A stretch of 64,000 nt of DNA from AP-15 sp963762575 (GTDB taxonomy: Bacteria > Pseudomonadota > Alphaproteobacteria > ATCC43930 > CGMCC-115725). The DNA is taken from positions 1-64,000 of the forward strand of contig CAVXLL010000025.1 of the NCBI GenBank assembly GCA_963762575.1. Reading direction: 5' to 3'. Shown here one piece after another: positions 36,370-44,673 of the stretch. Both the position numbers and the translations under genes were made by a program. The first letter of the stretch is position 1. Every line of letters starts with the position of its first letter. The notes below the pieces were generated by a model, which did no database searches, had not been told where the DNA came from, and was given only the letters and a program-made list of their open reading frames with translations.

Positions 36370-37266
36370 ATGGAACTGGGGAAACTCGGCGTTTGGGTCT
36401 CGATGGACAGTATGACCGCGCCGACGGCAGCGGCGTTTGCGAAACGGGTCGAAGAGTGGGGGTATGCCGCGCTGTGGATCCCCGAAAGCCGCGGACGCAA
36501 TGCGCTGGTGCACTCCTCCTGGCTGCTCGCCAATACGCAAAGGCTGATCGTGGCGACTGGCATCGCCAACATCTACGCCCGCGATCCGATGGCGATGGCC
36601 AACGGACAGCGCGGGCTTAACGAACAATCCGACGGCCGTTTCCTGCTCGGAGTTGGCGTGTCGCATCGGCCCATGGTGCAAGGGGTGCGCGGCCACACCT
36701 ACGGCAAGCCGGTGGCGACGATGCGGGCGTATCTCGCAGGGATGCGCGAGGCGCCCTACCAGCCGCCGATGCCGCGCGAGAAGCCGCTGACGGTTGTCGC
36801 GGCATTGGGGCCCAGGATGTTGGCCTTGTCATCCGAGCTCGCCGATGGCGCGCACCCGTACAACACGACGCCGGAGCACACCGCGAAGGCCCGCGCGATC
36901 CTCGGGCCCGGCAAGCTCCTCTGTCCGGAAGTCTGGGTCTTGTTGGAGACCGACCCGGCCGCGGCGCGCCGGGCCGCGCGTGAGGCGCTTTCGCGCTATA
37001 TGCAGCTCGAGAATTACGTCAACAGCTGGCGGCGCGAGGGTTTCGGTGACGACGACCTCGCCGGGGGCGGCTCGGAACGTTTTCTCGACGCGATGGTCGC
37101 GTGGGGCGACGAGGGCGCGATCCGCGCGCGGGTCCAACAGCACTGGGAGGCCGGCGCCGACCATGTCTGCATACAGCCCATCAATCCCCAGGGCAATGGG
37201 CAGGGTTCGCGCCAGGCCGTCGACGACAGAATTCTCGAATTGCTGGCGCCTGCCCGCCGATCTTGA
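36370..37266 (+). CDS. LLM-class oxidoreductase (TIGR03620-like)
   Basis: A 298-residue luciferase-like TIM-barrel protein. The N-terminus LGKLGVWVSMDSMTAPTAAA and the block GYAALWIPESRGRNALVHSS, then TGIANIYARDPMAMANGQRG and GRFLLGVGVSHRPMVQGVRG match the subgroup annotated as probable F420-dependent oxidoreductases. In an alphaproteobacterium the cofactor is more probably FMN, since F420 pathway genes are not evident here. DHVCIQPI near the C-terminus is typical. Start ATG at 36370 is supported by ggaggcg upstream. Substrate unknown. Confidence 0.9.
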   Translation: MELGKLGVWVSMDSMTAPTAAAFAKRVEEWGYAALWIPESRGRNALVHSSWLLANTQRLIVATGIANIYARDPMAMANGQRGLNEQSDGRFLLGVGVSHRPMVQGVRGHTYGKPVATMRAYLAGMREAPYQPPMPREKPLTVVAALGPRMLALSSELADGAHPYNTTPEHTAKARAILGPGKLLCPEVWVLLETDPAAARRAAREALSRYMQLENYVNSWRREGFGDDDLAGGGSERFLDAMVAWGDEGAIRARVQQHWEAGADHVCIQPINPQGNGQGSRQAVDDRILELLAPARRS

Positions 37267-37291
37267 CGGGTTTCGGCGCGCGGCCGACATT

Positions 37292-37325
37292 GTAGATCGA
37301 TCTGTTTGGTAGATCGATCTGTTTG
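37292..37325. repeat. Tandem 17-base duplication
   Basis: The unit gtagatcgatctgtttg occurs twice in a row without a mismatch (37292-37308 and 37309-37325). Each copy contains the palindrome agatcgatct. It sits 44 bases upstream of apaG and could provide two binding sites for a regulator or be a simple recent slippage duplication. Confidence 0.85.
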
Positions 37326-37368
37326 CCGGCGCGGCTTTCTGCCGTGCCGGGTCGGAATGGAGAGGGCT

Positions 37369-37767
37369 ATGACCATGTATTCAGAAACCACCCGATCGAT
37401 CAAGGTCACGGTCAAGCCGTTCTACCTGGAAGACCAATCATCACCGGTCGAGGACCATTATGTCTGGGCCTACCATGTCCGCATCGAGAACCGCGGCCGG
37501 GAAACCGTCCAGCTGCGCCACCGGCATTGGCAAATTACCGACAGCCGCGGACAGATGAAGGAAGTGCGCGGCGACGGCGTCGTCGGCGAGCAACCGGTGC
37601 TCGCTCCGGGCGAGAGCTTTGAGTACACCAGCGGCACCCCGTTGCCGACACCGTCGGGGATCATGGTGGGGACTTATCAGATGGAAACGAGGGCCGGCGA
37701 CAGCTTCTCGGTCCAGATTCCCGCCTTCTCTCTCGACAGCCCCCACCAGCCGGTCCGGCTCAACTGA
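37369..37767 (+). CDS. apaG: ApaG protein (Co2+/Mg2+ efflux-associated)
   Basis: A 132-residue protein with the single FN3-like ApaG domain: TRSIKVTVKPFYLEDQSSPV at the N-terminus, VWAYHVRIENRGRETVQLRH, HWQITDSRGQMKEVRGDGVV and YTSGTPLPTPSGIMVGTYQM near the end. ApaG is linked to cobalt resistance and to Ap4A metabolism, although its activity is not settled. The ATG at 37369 follows a ggagaggg site; another ATG two codons on is possible. It is followed 70 bases later by folE on the same strand. Confidence 0.95.
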   Translation: MTMYSETTRSIKVTVKPFYLEDQSSPVEDHYVWAYHVRIENRGRETVQLRHRHWQITDSRGQMKEVRGDGVVGEQPVLAPGESFEYTSGTPLPTPSGIMVGTYQMETRAGDSFSVQIPAFSLDSPHQPVRLN

Positions 37768-37837
37768 TCCGCCGGGCGGGGGCGCTTCGCATCGCGTTCC
37801 CGCCGGTGACTCTTTCCAACCAACAAGAGAAGCCAAG

Positions 37838-38494
37838 ATGCCGCGAGCTTTCGCCCCCTCCGCGTCCCGGTCCGAAAATTCCCTCCAATCCCTCCCGGCG
37901 CGGCAGCCGACCCGCGAGGAAGCCTTGGACGCGGTTCGCACTCTGCTGCGCTGGGCCGGCGACGACCCCGACCGCGAAGGACTGCTCGGCACTCCCGACC
38001 GCGTCGTGCGCTCCTACGAGGAGTTCTTCAGCGGCTATGGCGTGGATCCGATAGCGCTGCTGCAGCGCACCTTCGAGGAAACCGATGGTTACGACGAGAT
38101 CGTCGCGCTGAAGGACATCCGCTTCGAATCGCATTGCGAGCACCACATCGCGCCGATCATCGGCAAGGTGCACGTCGCCTATCTGCCCAATAAGCGAGTG
38201 GTCGGCATTTCAAAGCTCGCGCGGCTTGTCGAAGTTTATGCCAAGCGACTGCAGATCCAGGAAAAAATGACGGCGCAGATCGCCAACACGCTAGACGAGG
38301 TGTTGCAGCCCAAGGGGGTCGCCGTGGTCATCGAGGCGGCCCACCAATGCATGACCACGCGCGGCGTGCACAAGCCCGGCGTCACGATGGTGACCAGCCG
38401 AATGCTCGGCGCGTTTCGCGATGACCCGTCGAGCCGGCGCGAGGTGCTTTCGATGATCGGCACCCCGGGCGGCGCCAAGCTCGACAACGTCTGA
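37838..38494 (+). CDS. folE: GTP cyclohydrolase I
   Basis: A 218-residue enzyme that converts GTP to dihydroneopterin triphosphate, the first step of folate synthesis. Zinc ligands are in FESHCEHHIAPIIGKVHVAY (C and H) and AHQCMTTRGVHKPGVTMVTS (C). The GISKLARLVEVYAKRLQIQE helix and final SRREVLSMI fit the homodecameric family. The first 25 residues are a variable Ser-rich extension. The gene order apaG-folE is plausible for one unit; the previous 17-base tandem repeat is the nearest regulatory-looking signal. Confidence 0.97.
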   Translation: MPRAFAPSASRSENSLQSLPARQPTREEALDAVRTLLRWAGDDPDREGLLGTPDRVVRSYEEFFSGYGVDPIALLQRTFEETDGYDEIVALKDIRFESHCEHHIAPIIGKVHVAYLPNKRVVGISKLARLVEVYAKRLQIQEKMTAQIANTLDEVLQPKGVAVVIEAAHQCMTTRGVHKPGVTMVTSRMLGAFRDDPSSRREVLSMIGTPGGAKLDNV

Positions 38495-38499
38495 GTTCG

Positions 38500-39051
38500 C
38501 TATCCCTTCGGTGGCGGCTCGGGAGCGGGCAGGACGCGCCTTTCGACTTCGCCGGCGAGGTCGCCGAAACTGAGAAAGATGCGATAGCTGCGCCAATCCC
38601 GGCGATATTCGATCTCGTCGGGCAGCGGGATCGAGGCGGTCGAGACCATCTCCAGAAGTCGGGCGTCGCCCTGCGGTGCCCCTGTTACCACGGCAGGAAT
38701 CGGGGCGATATTGTCGGTGGTGAAGATGTTCCCCTCAGAGGGGGTATCGATCTGCCTTTGGTAGAACGTGACGCTCGGCGACGGGTTGACATGGAGGTAG
38801 GAAGCCGGCGTCGTCTGGCCGTCGGGCGCGACCAGCTCCGCAGTACGCAGCGGCAAGCGGTTCGCAGCATCGATTTCGATGCTGTTGACGACGCCGCCGG
38901 GAGGGAAGCGGGCACGGACTTGATCCTCCGGCAATGGCGGCAACCCGCTCTCGGGGGCGCAGGCGGCGACGAGAGCCAGGGTCAGCAAAAAGGCGGCGGC
39001 GCGCACCGAAGCCCCTGCATCGACGTTCTCAGCCGTGCTGTGCTCCCGCAT
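38500..39051 (-). CDS. Putative lipoprotein
   Basis: About 183 residues. The start at 39051 gives a lipoprotein signal: a hydrophobic stretch AAAFLLTLALVAAC with a lipobox LVAAC ending at the modifiable cysteine. The mature protein begins APESGLPPLPEDQVRARFPP and contains NPSPSVTFYQRQIDTPSEGN. No domain family is recognised. It overlaps the end of ctpA by 23 bases and lies downstream of it on the same strand, so it may be an accessory or substrate protein of the peptidase (inference). It is convergent with folE, the stops being five bases apart. Confidence 0.75.
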   Translation of the reverse strand: MREHSTAENVDAGASVRAAAFLLTLALVAACAPESGLPPLPEDQVRARFPPGGVVNSIEIDAANRLPLRTAELVAPDGQTTPASYLHVNPSPSVTFYQRQIDTPSEGNIFTTDNIAPIPAVVTGAPQGDARLLEMVSTASIPLPDEIEYRRDWRSYRIFLSFGDLAGEVERRVLPAPEPPPKG

Positions 39052-40387
39052 CCCGGCGCACGGCCTTTTGCAGAAAGTCAAGAGCGGCGGCGACCTGCGG
39101 GTCGTTTCCGGTGTCTATGATCATCGGCTTGATCGGGTGCTCCGCCTCGGCGGTAGCGGCGCGACTGCTGGTCGCGGAGCTGATGCCCGGTGGCGAGTTG
39201 ATCGAGCCTCCGTTCTTCAGAGCCCCATAGAGATCGCTTTCGAAGCTGATCACCGCATTTGCCACCTGTTGGCTTTTCGGGACGTTGACGACGAGGTCGG
39301 GCGAAATGCCTTGGCCCTGGATGGAACGGCCGGACGGCGTGTAGTAGAGGGCAGTAGTCAGGCGGAGCGCACCGCGGCCCTCCAGCGGGATGATCGTCTG
39401 CACCGAGCCCTTGCCAAAGCTGCGGGTTCCCATCACGGTCGCGCGGTGGTGGTCCTGCAAGGCGCCGGCGACGATTTCGGCAGCCGATGCCGAGGCGCTG
39501 TTGATCAGCACGACAATGGGTGTCCCGCGCAGCAGGTCGCCGGTCGCCGGAGCACGGTAGACATGGTCGTCCGCCGTGTTGCGGCCGCGCGTCGTGACCA
39601 CGACGCCGCCGTCGAGAAAATCCCCGGCGACATCGATCGAAGCGTCGAGCAAGCCGCCGGGATCGTTACGCAAATCGAGGATGAAGCCGTTGAGCCGGCC
39701 CTGCGTCCGCGCCTTCATCCGCTCGATCGCACCGGCGAGCTCGGGGGCGGTGTTCTCGGTAAAGGTGGTAATGCGGGCATAGCCAATGTTGTTCGGCTTG
39801 AGCTCCGATTTGACCGAGACGACGCGGATCACGTTGCGCGTCAACGTCACATCGAAAGGGGCGCGGTCGTTGCGAGCGATGGTCAAAGTCACCTTGCTCC
39901 CGGCAGGCCCGCGCAGCCGCTTGACTACTTCCTCGACGTCCATGCCAGTGGTCGGCAAGGCCTCGATCTTGACGATGCGGTCTCCGGGCTCGATCCCCGC
40001 CTCGGCGGCCGGCGTCCCTTCGATCGGAGAGATCACCTCCGGCACTTTGCCTTCGAGGGTAAGCTCGACGCCGATGCCGCCGAATTGGCCGCGAGTCACT
40101 GCGGCCATCTGCTGATATTGCTCCTGATCCATATAATCGGAATGGGGATCGAGCCGCGTCAGCATGCCCTTGAGGGCATCGTTGGAGAGCTCACTGCCGG
40201 TCACAGGCGCGACGTAATTTTTCTCGACCTGCTTCATCGCATCCTGGATAAGGCCGAGGTCGCCGGCGTCGGCCGGGTAGGCTCCGGTGCCCGCCCCGGC
40301 GCTGTCGCAGGCGCACAACGTCAGCGAGATCAGAACGACGGCGGCGGCTCTGAGAGCCGAGTGGTGCTGGCGTGAAATGTCGATCAT
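39029..40387 (-). CDS. ctpA: S41 carboxy-terminal processing peptidase, lipoprotein
   Basis: A 452-residue periplasmic serine protease of the CtpA/Tsp family. The start at 40387 gives a signal peptide with lipobox LTLCACD, so it is probably lipid-anchored. A PDZ domain follows (GIEPGDRIVKIEALPTTGMD region), then the S41 core with FILDLRNDPGGLLDASIDVA, the catalytic serine in INSASASAAEIVAGALQDHH and the lysine in GTRSFGKGSVQTI. It trims C-termini of periplasmic proteins, and such proteases often control peptidoglycan hydrolases. The longer frame to 40570 would overlap the nitroreductase gene and is rejected. Confidence 0.95.
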   Translation of the reverse strand: MIDISRQHHSALRAAAVVLISLTLCACDSAGAGTGAYPADAGDLGLIQDAMKQVEKNYVAPVTGSELSNDALKGMLTRLDPHSDYMDQEQYQQMAAVTRGQFGGIGVELTLEGKVPEVISPIEGTPAAEAGIEPGDRIVKIEALPTTGMDVEEVVKRLRGPAGSKVTLTIARNDRAPFDVTLTRNVIRVVSVKSELKPNNIGYARITTFTENTAPELAGAIERMKARTQGRLNGFILDLRNDPGGLLDASIDVAGDFLDGGVVVTTRGRNTADDHVYRAPATGDLLRGTPIVVLINSASASAAEIVAGALQDHHRATVMGTRSFGKGSVQTIIPLEGRGALRLTTALYYTPSGRSIQGQGISPDLVVNVPKSQQVANAVISFESDLYGALKNGGSINSPPGISSATSSRAATAEAEHPIKPMIIDTGNDPQVAAALDFLQKAVRRDAGAQHG

Positions 40388-40479
40388 CGGGGTCTCGCGG
40401 CGAGCGTTGGCGCGGATCGGCCGCGCAGAATGTAGTCTCTGGCAAGCCCGCTTCCCAGGGCGGGTCCGGCCAACTTCGG

Positions 40480-41310
40480 TTAATCCAGGGAGAAGCCGCG
40501 CCTGCGCAAGAAGGCCGGGAAGCTCTGGCCTTCGGGTTGGGCGGCCTGCCGCGCCTTGTCCTCCGACCAACCGTAAAAAGACGCGTAGCCAAAGATATCG
40601 GGTGAGCGTTGCTGCTCACGCGGCAGCGAGTATCGCGCATCGCGCCGCCGGTCATAGGCATCGACGGCTTCGGGGAGCCGCCGCTCGTCATAATGATCGA
40701 CGTGCACGGTCACCTCGAGCGGAAGGCGCATGCTGACGTGTCCGGCGGCAGCGGGATAGCCGACACACAGCCCCGCTACCGGGAATACCTTCTCCGGCAG
40801 ACCCAATATCTCGGCGACCGCGTCGGCATGGTTACGGATGACGCTGATCGGGCAGCACCCGAGACCCGCGGTTTCGGCAGCCAGAATGAAGGTCTGCAAT
40901 ACCAGCGCCGCGTCGATGGCGGCGTTGAAGAACCCTTCGAGCCTGCCGTTCTCGTTGCCGTGGCCGCGCAGCTCGCCGATCCGCTCGAGGCGGTGAGCGT
41001 CGCCGCAAAAGACCAAGAATTCCGGCGCATTTCCGACCCACGGCATATCGGGCACGAGCGCCGCGAGGCGATCGCGGCTCTGGCGGTCTCTGACCCAGAT
41101 GACCGTGGCCTGCTGGAAATCCGATTTCGAGGAGGCCGAAAAGGCCGTTCCCAGCAACAGGCGCAGCAAGGGTTCGGGCACCGGGCGCTCGGCATAACGC
41201 CGGTGGGTACGCCGCATCAGGGTTTGGCGCACCCATGGCAAATCGGGCAGGTCCGGCGCGGGTTCGGCTACATCGTCGAACCGCGCCCGCCACTCAGCCT
41301 CGTAGCTCAT
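40480..41310 (-). CDS. Nitroreductase family flavoprotein
   Basis: A 276-residue FMN-dependent enzyme. The start at 41310 (MSYEAEWRARFDDV) is preferred. MRRTHRRYAERPVPEPLLRL near the N-terminus binds the flavin phosphate; AFSASSKSDFQQATVIWVRD and DAALVLQTFILAAETAGLGC are typical, followed by LGLPEKVFPVAGLCVGYPAA. These proteins reduce nitroaromatics, quinones or flavins using NAD(P)H. It is transcribed towards ctpA with a gap of about 90 bases. Substrate unknown. Confidence 0.92.
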   Translation of the reverse strand: MSYEAEWRARFDDVAEPAPDLPDLPWVRQTLMRRTHRRYAERPVPEPLLRLLLGTAFSASSKSDFQQATVIWVRDRQSRDRLAALVPDMPWVGNAPEFLVFCGDAHRLERIGELRGHGNENGRLEGFFNAAIDAALVLQTFILAAETAGLGCCPISVIRNHADAVAEILGLPEKVFPVAGLCVGYPAAAGHVSMRLPLEVTVHVDHYDERRLPEAVDAYDRRRDARYSLPREQQRSPDIFGYASFYGWSEDKARQAAQPEGQSFPAFLRRRGFSLD

Positions 41311-41437
41311 GCTCGTCTCCTCGTCCGCGCGATCACGCAGCTGGCTGCCTTGTCCCGCGGTGGATGCGGGAGAGGGGCTCATTTGCGGGTTGTCGTCAAT
41401 GGTGTCCGCCAGCTAGCGTGAGTTCTGAGGGGGAGAG

Positions 41438-43078
41438 ATGCCGACGCTGAAGGTTCCGGCGAAGGGAGCGGTCATGACGGATCTGCAAGCGGATTACGCC
41501 ATTGTCGGGGCGGGGTCGGCCGGTTGCGTGCTCGCCGACCGGCTGAGCGAAGACGGCGCGCGGGTGGTATTGCTGGAGGCTGGCCCCAGCGACTGGCATC
41601 CGATGATCCATGTACCTGCTGGCGCCTTGCATTTGCGGGCGAATCCGCTGGTCAACTGGAATTACTACACCGAGGCGGAGGAGGGCACTGGCAATCGCCC
41701 GTTGCATTGGCCGCGCGGCAGGGTACTGGGCGGCACCAGCTCGATCAACGGCATGCTCTATGTCCGCGGCAATCCGGCGGATTACGATGGCTGGGCGCAG
41801 ATGGGCTGCCGCGGCTGGAGCTACGCCGACGTCCTGTCCTATTTCAGGAAATCGGAACATTATGTGTCCGGGGGATCGGAGTATCGGGGCAAGGGCGGTC
41901 CGCTCCTCGTCGAGGATTACCGCACGATCCTGCGATTGACCCATCGCTTTGTCGAAGCCGCGCAAGAGGCCGGGTTTGCGTTCACCCCCGATTACAACGG
42001 CAAGGTCCAGGAAGGCGTCGGGTATTCGCAGATGACGCGGCGCGGACGGTTCCGCGGGTCGACGGCGCGCACGTTTCTGGCCGAGGCGCGGCGGCGCCGG
42101 AACCTGCGGGTCGAGACCAAGGCCGTCGCGACCCGGCTGCTGTTTGTCGGAAGGCGTTGCACCGGCGTCGCATTTTGCCAGAACGGCGGTGACCGGCGGG
42201 TCTCTGCGGCGCGCGAGGTCATCGTGAGCGGCGGGACAGTGAACTCGCCGCACCTGCTGCAAATTTCGGGCCTCGGCTCCGCCGGCCACCTGCAATCTCT
42301 TGGCGTCGAGATCGTACACGAACTGCCCGGAGTCGGCGCCAATCTTTCCGACCATTTCGCGATGCGGTTGACGCACCGCGTTAAAGACGAGGTGTCGGTC
42401 AATCAGCTGGCGCGCGGCGTTCGGCTGGCGCAGGAAGTCGGGCGGTTTGCCGTAACCGGCCGCGGCGCCCTGACCTTTGGCGTTACCACTGCCATGGTCT
42501 TCTGCCGCAGCCGCGAAGGTCTGGCGAGCCCGGACCTGCAATTGCTGTTCACTCCCGGGAGCTACGATCCGAACGGCATCGGGCGGCTCGAACGGGAGCC
42601 GGGCATGACGATCGTGGTTTGCGCCGTGCGGCCGGATAGCCGCGGCACGATCATGGCGCGGTCTCCGGACCCGTTCGACCGGCCGGCGATCCGTCCGAAT
42701 TACCTCTCGGCGGCGAGCGACGAGCAGGTCCTGCTCTCCGGGACCCGGCATGCCCGGCGGATCTTCGCCGCCTCGCCACTGGCCCGCCACAGCGCCGCCG
42801 AGACGATGCCCGGTTCTGAGATAAGGTCGGATGACGCGCTGATCGAGTTCATGCACCGGGCCGGCATGAACCTGCATCACCCGGTCGGCACTTGCCGGAT
42901 GGGAGAGGACCCGATGGCCGTCGTCGACTCGCGGCTGCGGGTTCGCGGCGTCGCCGGGTTGCGCGTCGTCGACGCCTCGGTGATGCCGACCGTCACGACC
43001 GGCAACACCAACGCGCCGACGATCATGATCGGCGAAAAGGGCGCGGCAATGATCCGCGAGGATGCCGCAACGGCGTGA
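41438..43078 (+). CDS. GMC family oxidoreductase (choline dehydrogenase-like)
   Basis: A 546-residue FAD alcohol oxidoreductase. The ADP-binding motif DYAIVGAGSAGCVLADRLSE lies at about 18-37, followed by the GMC signature region GRVLGGTSSINGMLYVRGN. The C-terminal active-site pair is in NLHHPVGTCRMGEDPMAVVD and VVDASVMPTVTTGNTNAPTI. A gaggggga site precedes the ATG at 41438; an ATG at 41474 would also give a normal-length protein. It oxidises a primary or secondary alcohol, and betaine synthesis is not implied, as no betB is adjacent. The LLM gene converges with it. Confidence 0.94.
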   Translation: MPTLKVPAKGAVMTDLQADYAIVGAGSAGCVLADRLSEDGARVVLLEAGPSDWHPMIHVPAGALHLRANPLVNWNYYTEAEEGTGNRPLHWPRGRVLGGTSSINGMLYVRGNPADYDGWAQMGCRGWSYADVLSYFRKSEHYVSGGSEYRGKGGPLLVEDYRTILRLTHRFVEAAQEAGFAFTPDYNGKVQEGVGYSQMTRRGRFRGSTARTFLAEARRRRNLRVETKAVATRLLFVGRRCTGVAFCQNGGDRRVSAAREVIVSGGTVNSPHLLQISGLGSAGHLQSLGVEIVHELPGVGANLSDHFAMRLTHRVKDEVSVNQLARGVRLAQEVGRFAVTGRGALTFGVTTAMVFCRSREGLASPDLQLLFTPGSYDPNGIGRLEREPGMTIVVCAVRPDSRGTIMARSPDPFDRPAIRPNYLSAASDEQVLLSGTRHARRIFAASPLARHSAAETMPGSEIRSDDALIEFMHRAGMNLHHPVGTCRMGEDPMAVVDSRLRVRGVAGLRVVDASVMPTVTTGNTNAPTIMIGEKGAAMIREDAATA

Positions 43079-43090
43079 GACGGCGCTGCG

Positions 43091-44086
43091 TTATGAGGCG
43101 ATGCGGGGCAGCACTTTTTCGGTCAGCAGCATGAAGGATTGGTGGCTGAGCGGCGCGCACAGCAGGTAGTCGAGGCCGATCTCCTCGCGCAACCGCAGGA
43201 TCTCGTCGCCGACCTTGTCGGGCGTGCCGTGCAGGATCACCTCGTCGAGGTAGCGCTGGACCGGGTCGACGCCGGCCGGCGTGAAGGATCCCTGCATGAC
43301 CGGCCGATGCTGCGCGCCGAGATAGGAATTGAGAATCCATTCGGCGCCGCTGCGCGCGACCGCCGCGGCCTTGCCGGCGCTGCCGGAAAGCGCCACCAGT
43401 CGTGCGATCGGGATGTCGCGGCCGGGCTCCGCGAAGCCGGCCGCCGCCAGCTTCTCGGCATAAAACCGCCGTTTGCGACCGATCTCGGGAGCCGACGAGT
43501 GCGGGTCCATCAGGATTGAGAACCCGCGGCCCGCCGCCCATTCGATCGCCCCCTCCGAGCTCGCTGCCATCCACACCGGGGGATGCGGCTGCTGTGCCGG
43601 CTTTGGCAATATCTCGAGGCCCTCGAAGCGGAAATGCTGGCCGGTGAAGTTGAGCCGCTCGTCGGTCCACGCCCGCAACACGATCTCGACGGCCTCACGG
43701 AACCGCGAGGCGCTCTCCTCGGCAGGCACGCCGAAGGCGGTGAACTCGACCCGCGCGAAGCCCCGGCCGGCGCCCCAATTGACCCGGCCGCCGGACAGCA
43801 CGTCGAGCAGGGCCACCTCCTCGGCGAGCCGCAACGGATGGTAGAACGGGGCGAGCGACACCGCCGTGCCGATGCGCAGACGCTGGGTCCGCGCCGCGGC
43901 CAATGTTCCCACCATGTGCACCGAGGGGCAGACGCTGAAACTGCTGAAGTGGTGCTCGGCGAGCCAGACCGCGTCGTAGCCGGTGCGGTCCATGATCTCG
44001 ATCCGCTCCAAGGCACGGGCATAGACCGTGGCCAGGTCGACCCGGCGCTCCGGCCAGCTGAAGAACTGCAGAACCCCGAGCTTCAC
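43091..44086 (-). CDS. LLM-class flavin-dependent monooxygenase
   Basis: A 331-residue luciferase-like protein. The family start is KLGVLQFFSWPERRVDLATV with YDAVWLAEHHFSSFSVCPSV, RLRIGTAVSLAPFYHPLRLA and EEVALLDVLSGGRVNWGAGR, the classic bacterial luciferase pattern. I take the GTG at 44086, which has ggggag upstream; the frame runs to 44389, but the extra residues are not family-like. It is divergent from the DUF2852 gene, with an inverted repeat between them at 44167-44193. It converges with the GMC enzyme and could act on related substrates. Confidence 0.92.
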   Translation of the reverse strand: MKLGVLQFFSWPERRVDLATVYARALERIEIMDRTGYDAVWLAEHHFSSFSVCPSVHMVGTLAAARTQRLRIGTAVSLAPFYHPLRLAEEVALLDVLSGGRVNWGAGRGFARVEFTAFGVPAEESASRFREAVEIVLRAWTDERLNFTGQHFRFEGLEILPKPAQQPHPPVWMAASSEGAIEWAAGRGFSILMDPHSSAPEIGRKRRFYAEKLAAAGFAEPGRDIPIARLVALSGSAGKAAAVARSGAEWILNSYLGAQHRPVMQGSFTPAGVDPVQRYLDEVILHGTPDKVGDEILRLREEIGLDYLLCAPLSHQSFMLLTEKVLPRIAS

Positions 44087-44166
44087 CGGGACGCTCCCCT
44101 TTACCGTGCGCGAAAAGTCAGCTGATTGTCCCACCATCCGCGCTTGACAGCGAGCGGAAACGCTCA

Positions 44167-44193
44167 CATGTAAATGTGACAAACATTTACATG
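44167..44193. promoter_or_regulatory. Inverted repeat, candidate operator
   Basis: catgtaaatgt and acatttacatg form perfect 11-base arms around a five-base centre (gacaa). It lies 11 bases before the DUF2852 start and 80 bases before the divergent LLM gene. Size and symmetry suit a dimeric helix-turn-helix repressor. The regulator is not encoded next to it. Confidence 0.7.
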
Positions 44194-44204
44194 AGGATGC
44201 CGCC

Positions 44205-44660
44205 ATGCCTTCACTCGCGGCGCAAATGGACGATATCGGCAAGCCTGCTTGGATTGCGCTGACGGTCGTCAGCTTCATCCTATTTTGGCCGCTGGGCCTC
44301 TTGGTTCTCGGGTTTCTGATAGGGAGTGGACGGATGGCATGCTGGACACACGGCGGCACGGACCGTTGGCAGCGTCGCATGGAGCGCATGCAGCGGCGAA
44401 TGGAGCGGATGCAGGGGGCCGCGGAGCGATGGGGCTGCGGCGGCTATCGGGCATCCAGCGGCCATAGGGGCTCCAGCGGGAATCGGGCCTTTGACGAGTA
44501 CCGCGCCGAGACCCTACGCCGCCTCGAAGAAGAGCAGCGCGAATTCATGGCGTTCCTCGACCGCCTGCGTCACGCCAAGGACAAGGCGGAATTCGACCAG
44601 TTCATGTCGGAACACCGCCGTCCCTCCAACGGCCCCGGCCCGCAAACGCAGACCGTCTGA
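44205..44660 (+). CDS. DUF2852 membrane protein
   Basis: A 151-residue protein of the DUF2852 family. One long hydrophobic segment, PAWIALTVVSFILFWPLGLL followed by VLGFLIGSG, lies at residues 14-42. A cytoplasmic Arg/Met-rich heptad region (RMERMQRRMERMQ) follows, with a Gly/Ser linker and the family C-terminal helix RAETLRRLEEEQREFMAFLD, RLRHAKDKAEFDQFM. The family occurs chiefly in alphaproteobacteria and has no known function. An operator-like repeat lies immediately upstream. Confidence 0.88.
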   Translation: MPSLAAQMDDIGKPAWIALTVVSFILFWPLGLLVLGFLIGSGRMACWTHGGTDRWQRRMERMQRRMERMQGAAERWGCGGYRASSGHRGSSGNRAFDEYRAETLRRLEEEQREFMAFLDRLRHAKDKAEFDQFMSEHRRPSNGPGPQTQTV

Positions 44661-44673
44661 AAAGGGCTGACCT

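Noticed and set aside
37292..37325. CRISPR-like repeat
   Set aside because: Two directly adjacent 17-base copies without spacers are a tandem duplication, not an array.
39035..40375. A 446-codon plus-strand frame opposite ctpA
   Set aside because: Antisense to an S41 peptidase with intact catalytic motifs; no sign of coding.
41396..42880. A 494-codon minus-strand frame opposite the GMC oxidoreductase
   Set aside because: Shadow of a gene with complete FAD and active-site motifs.
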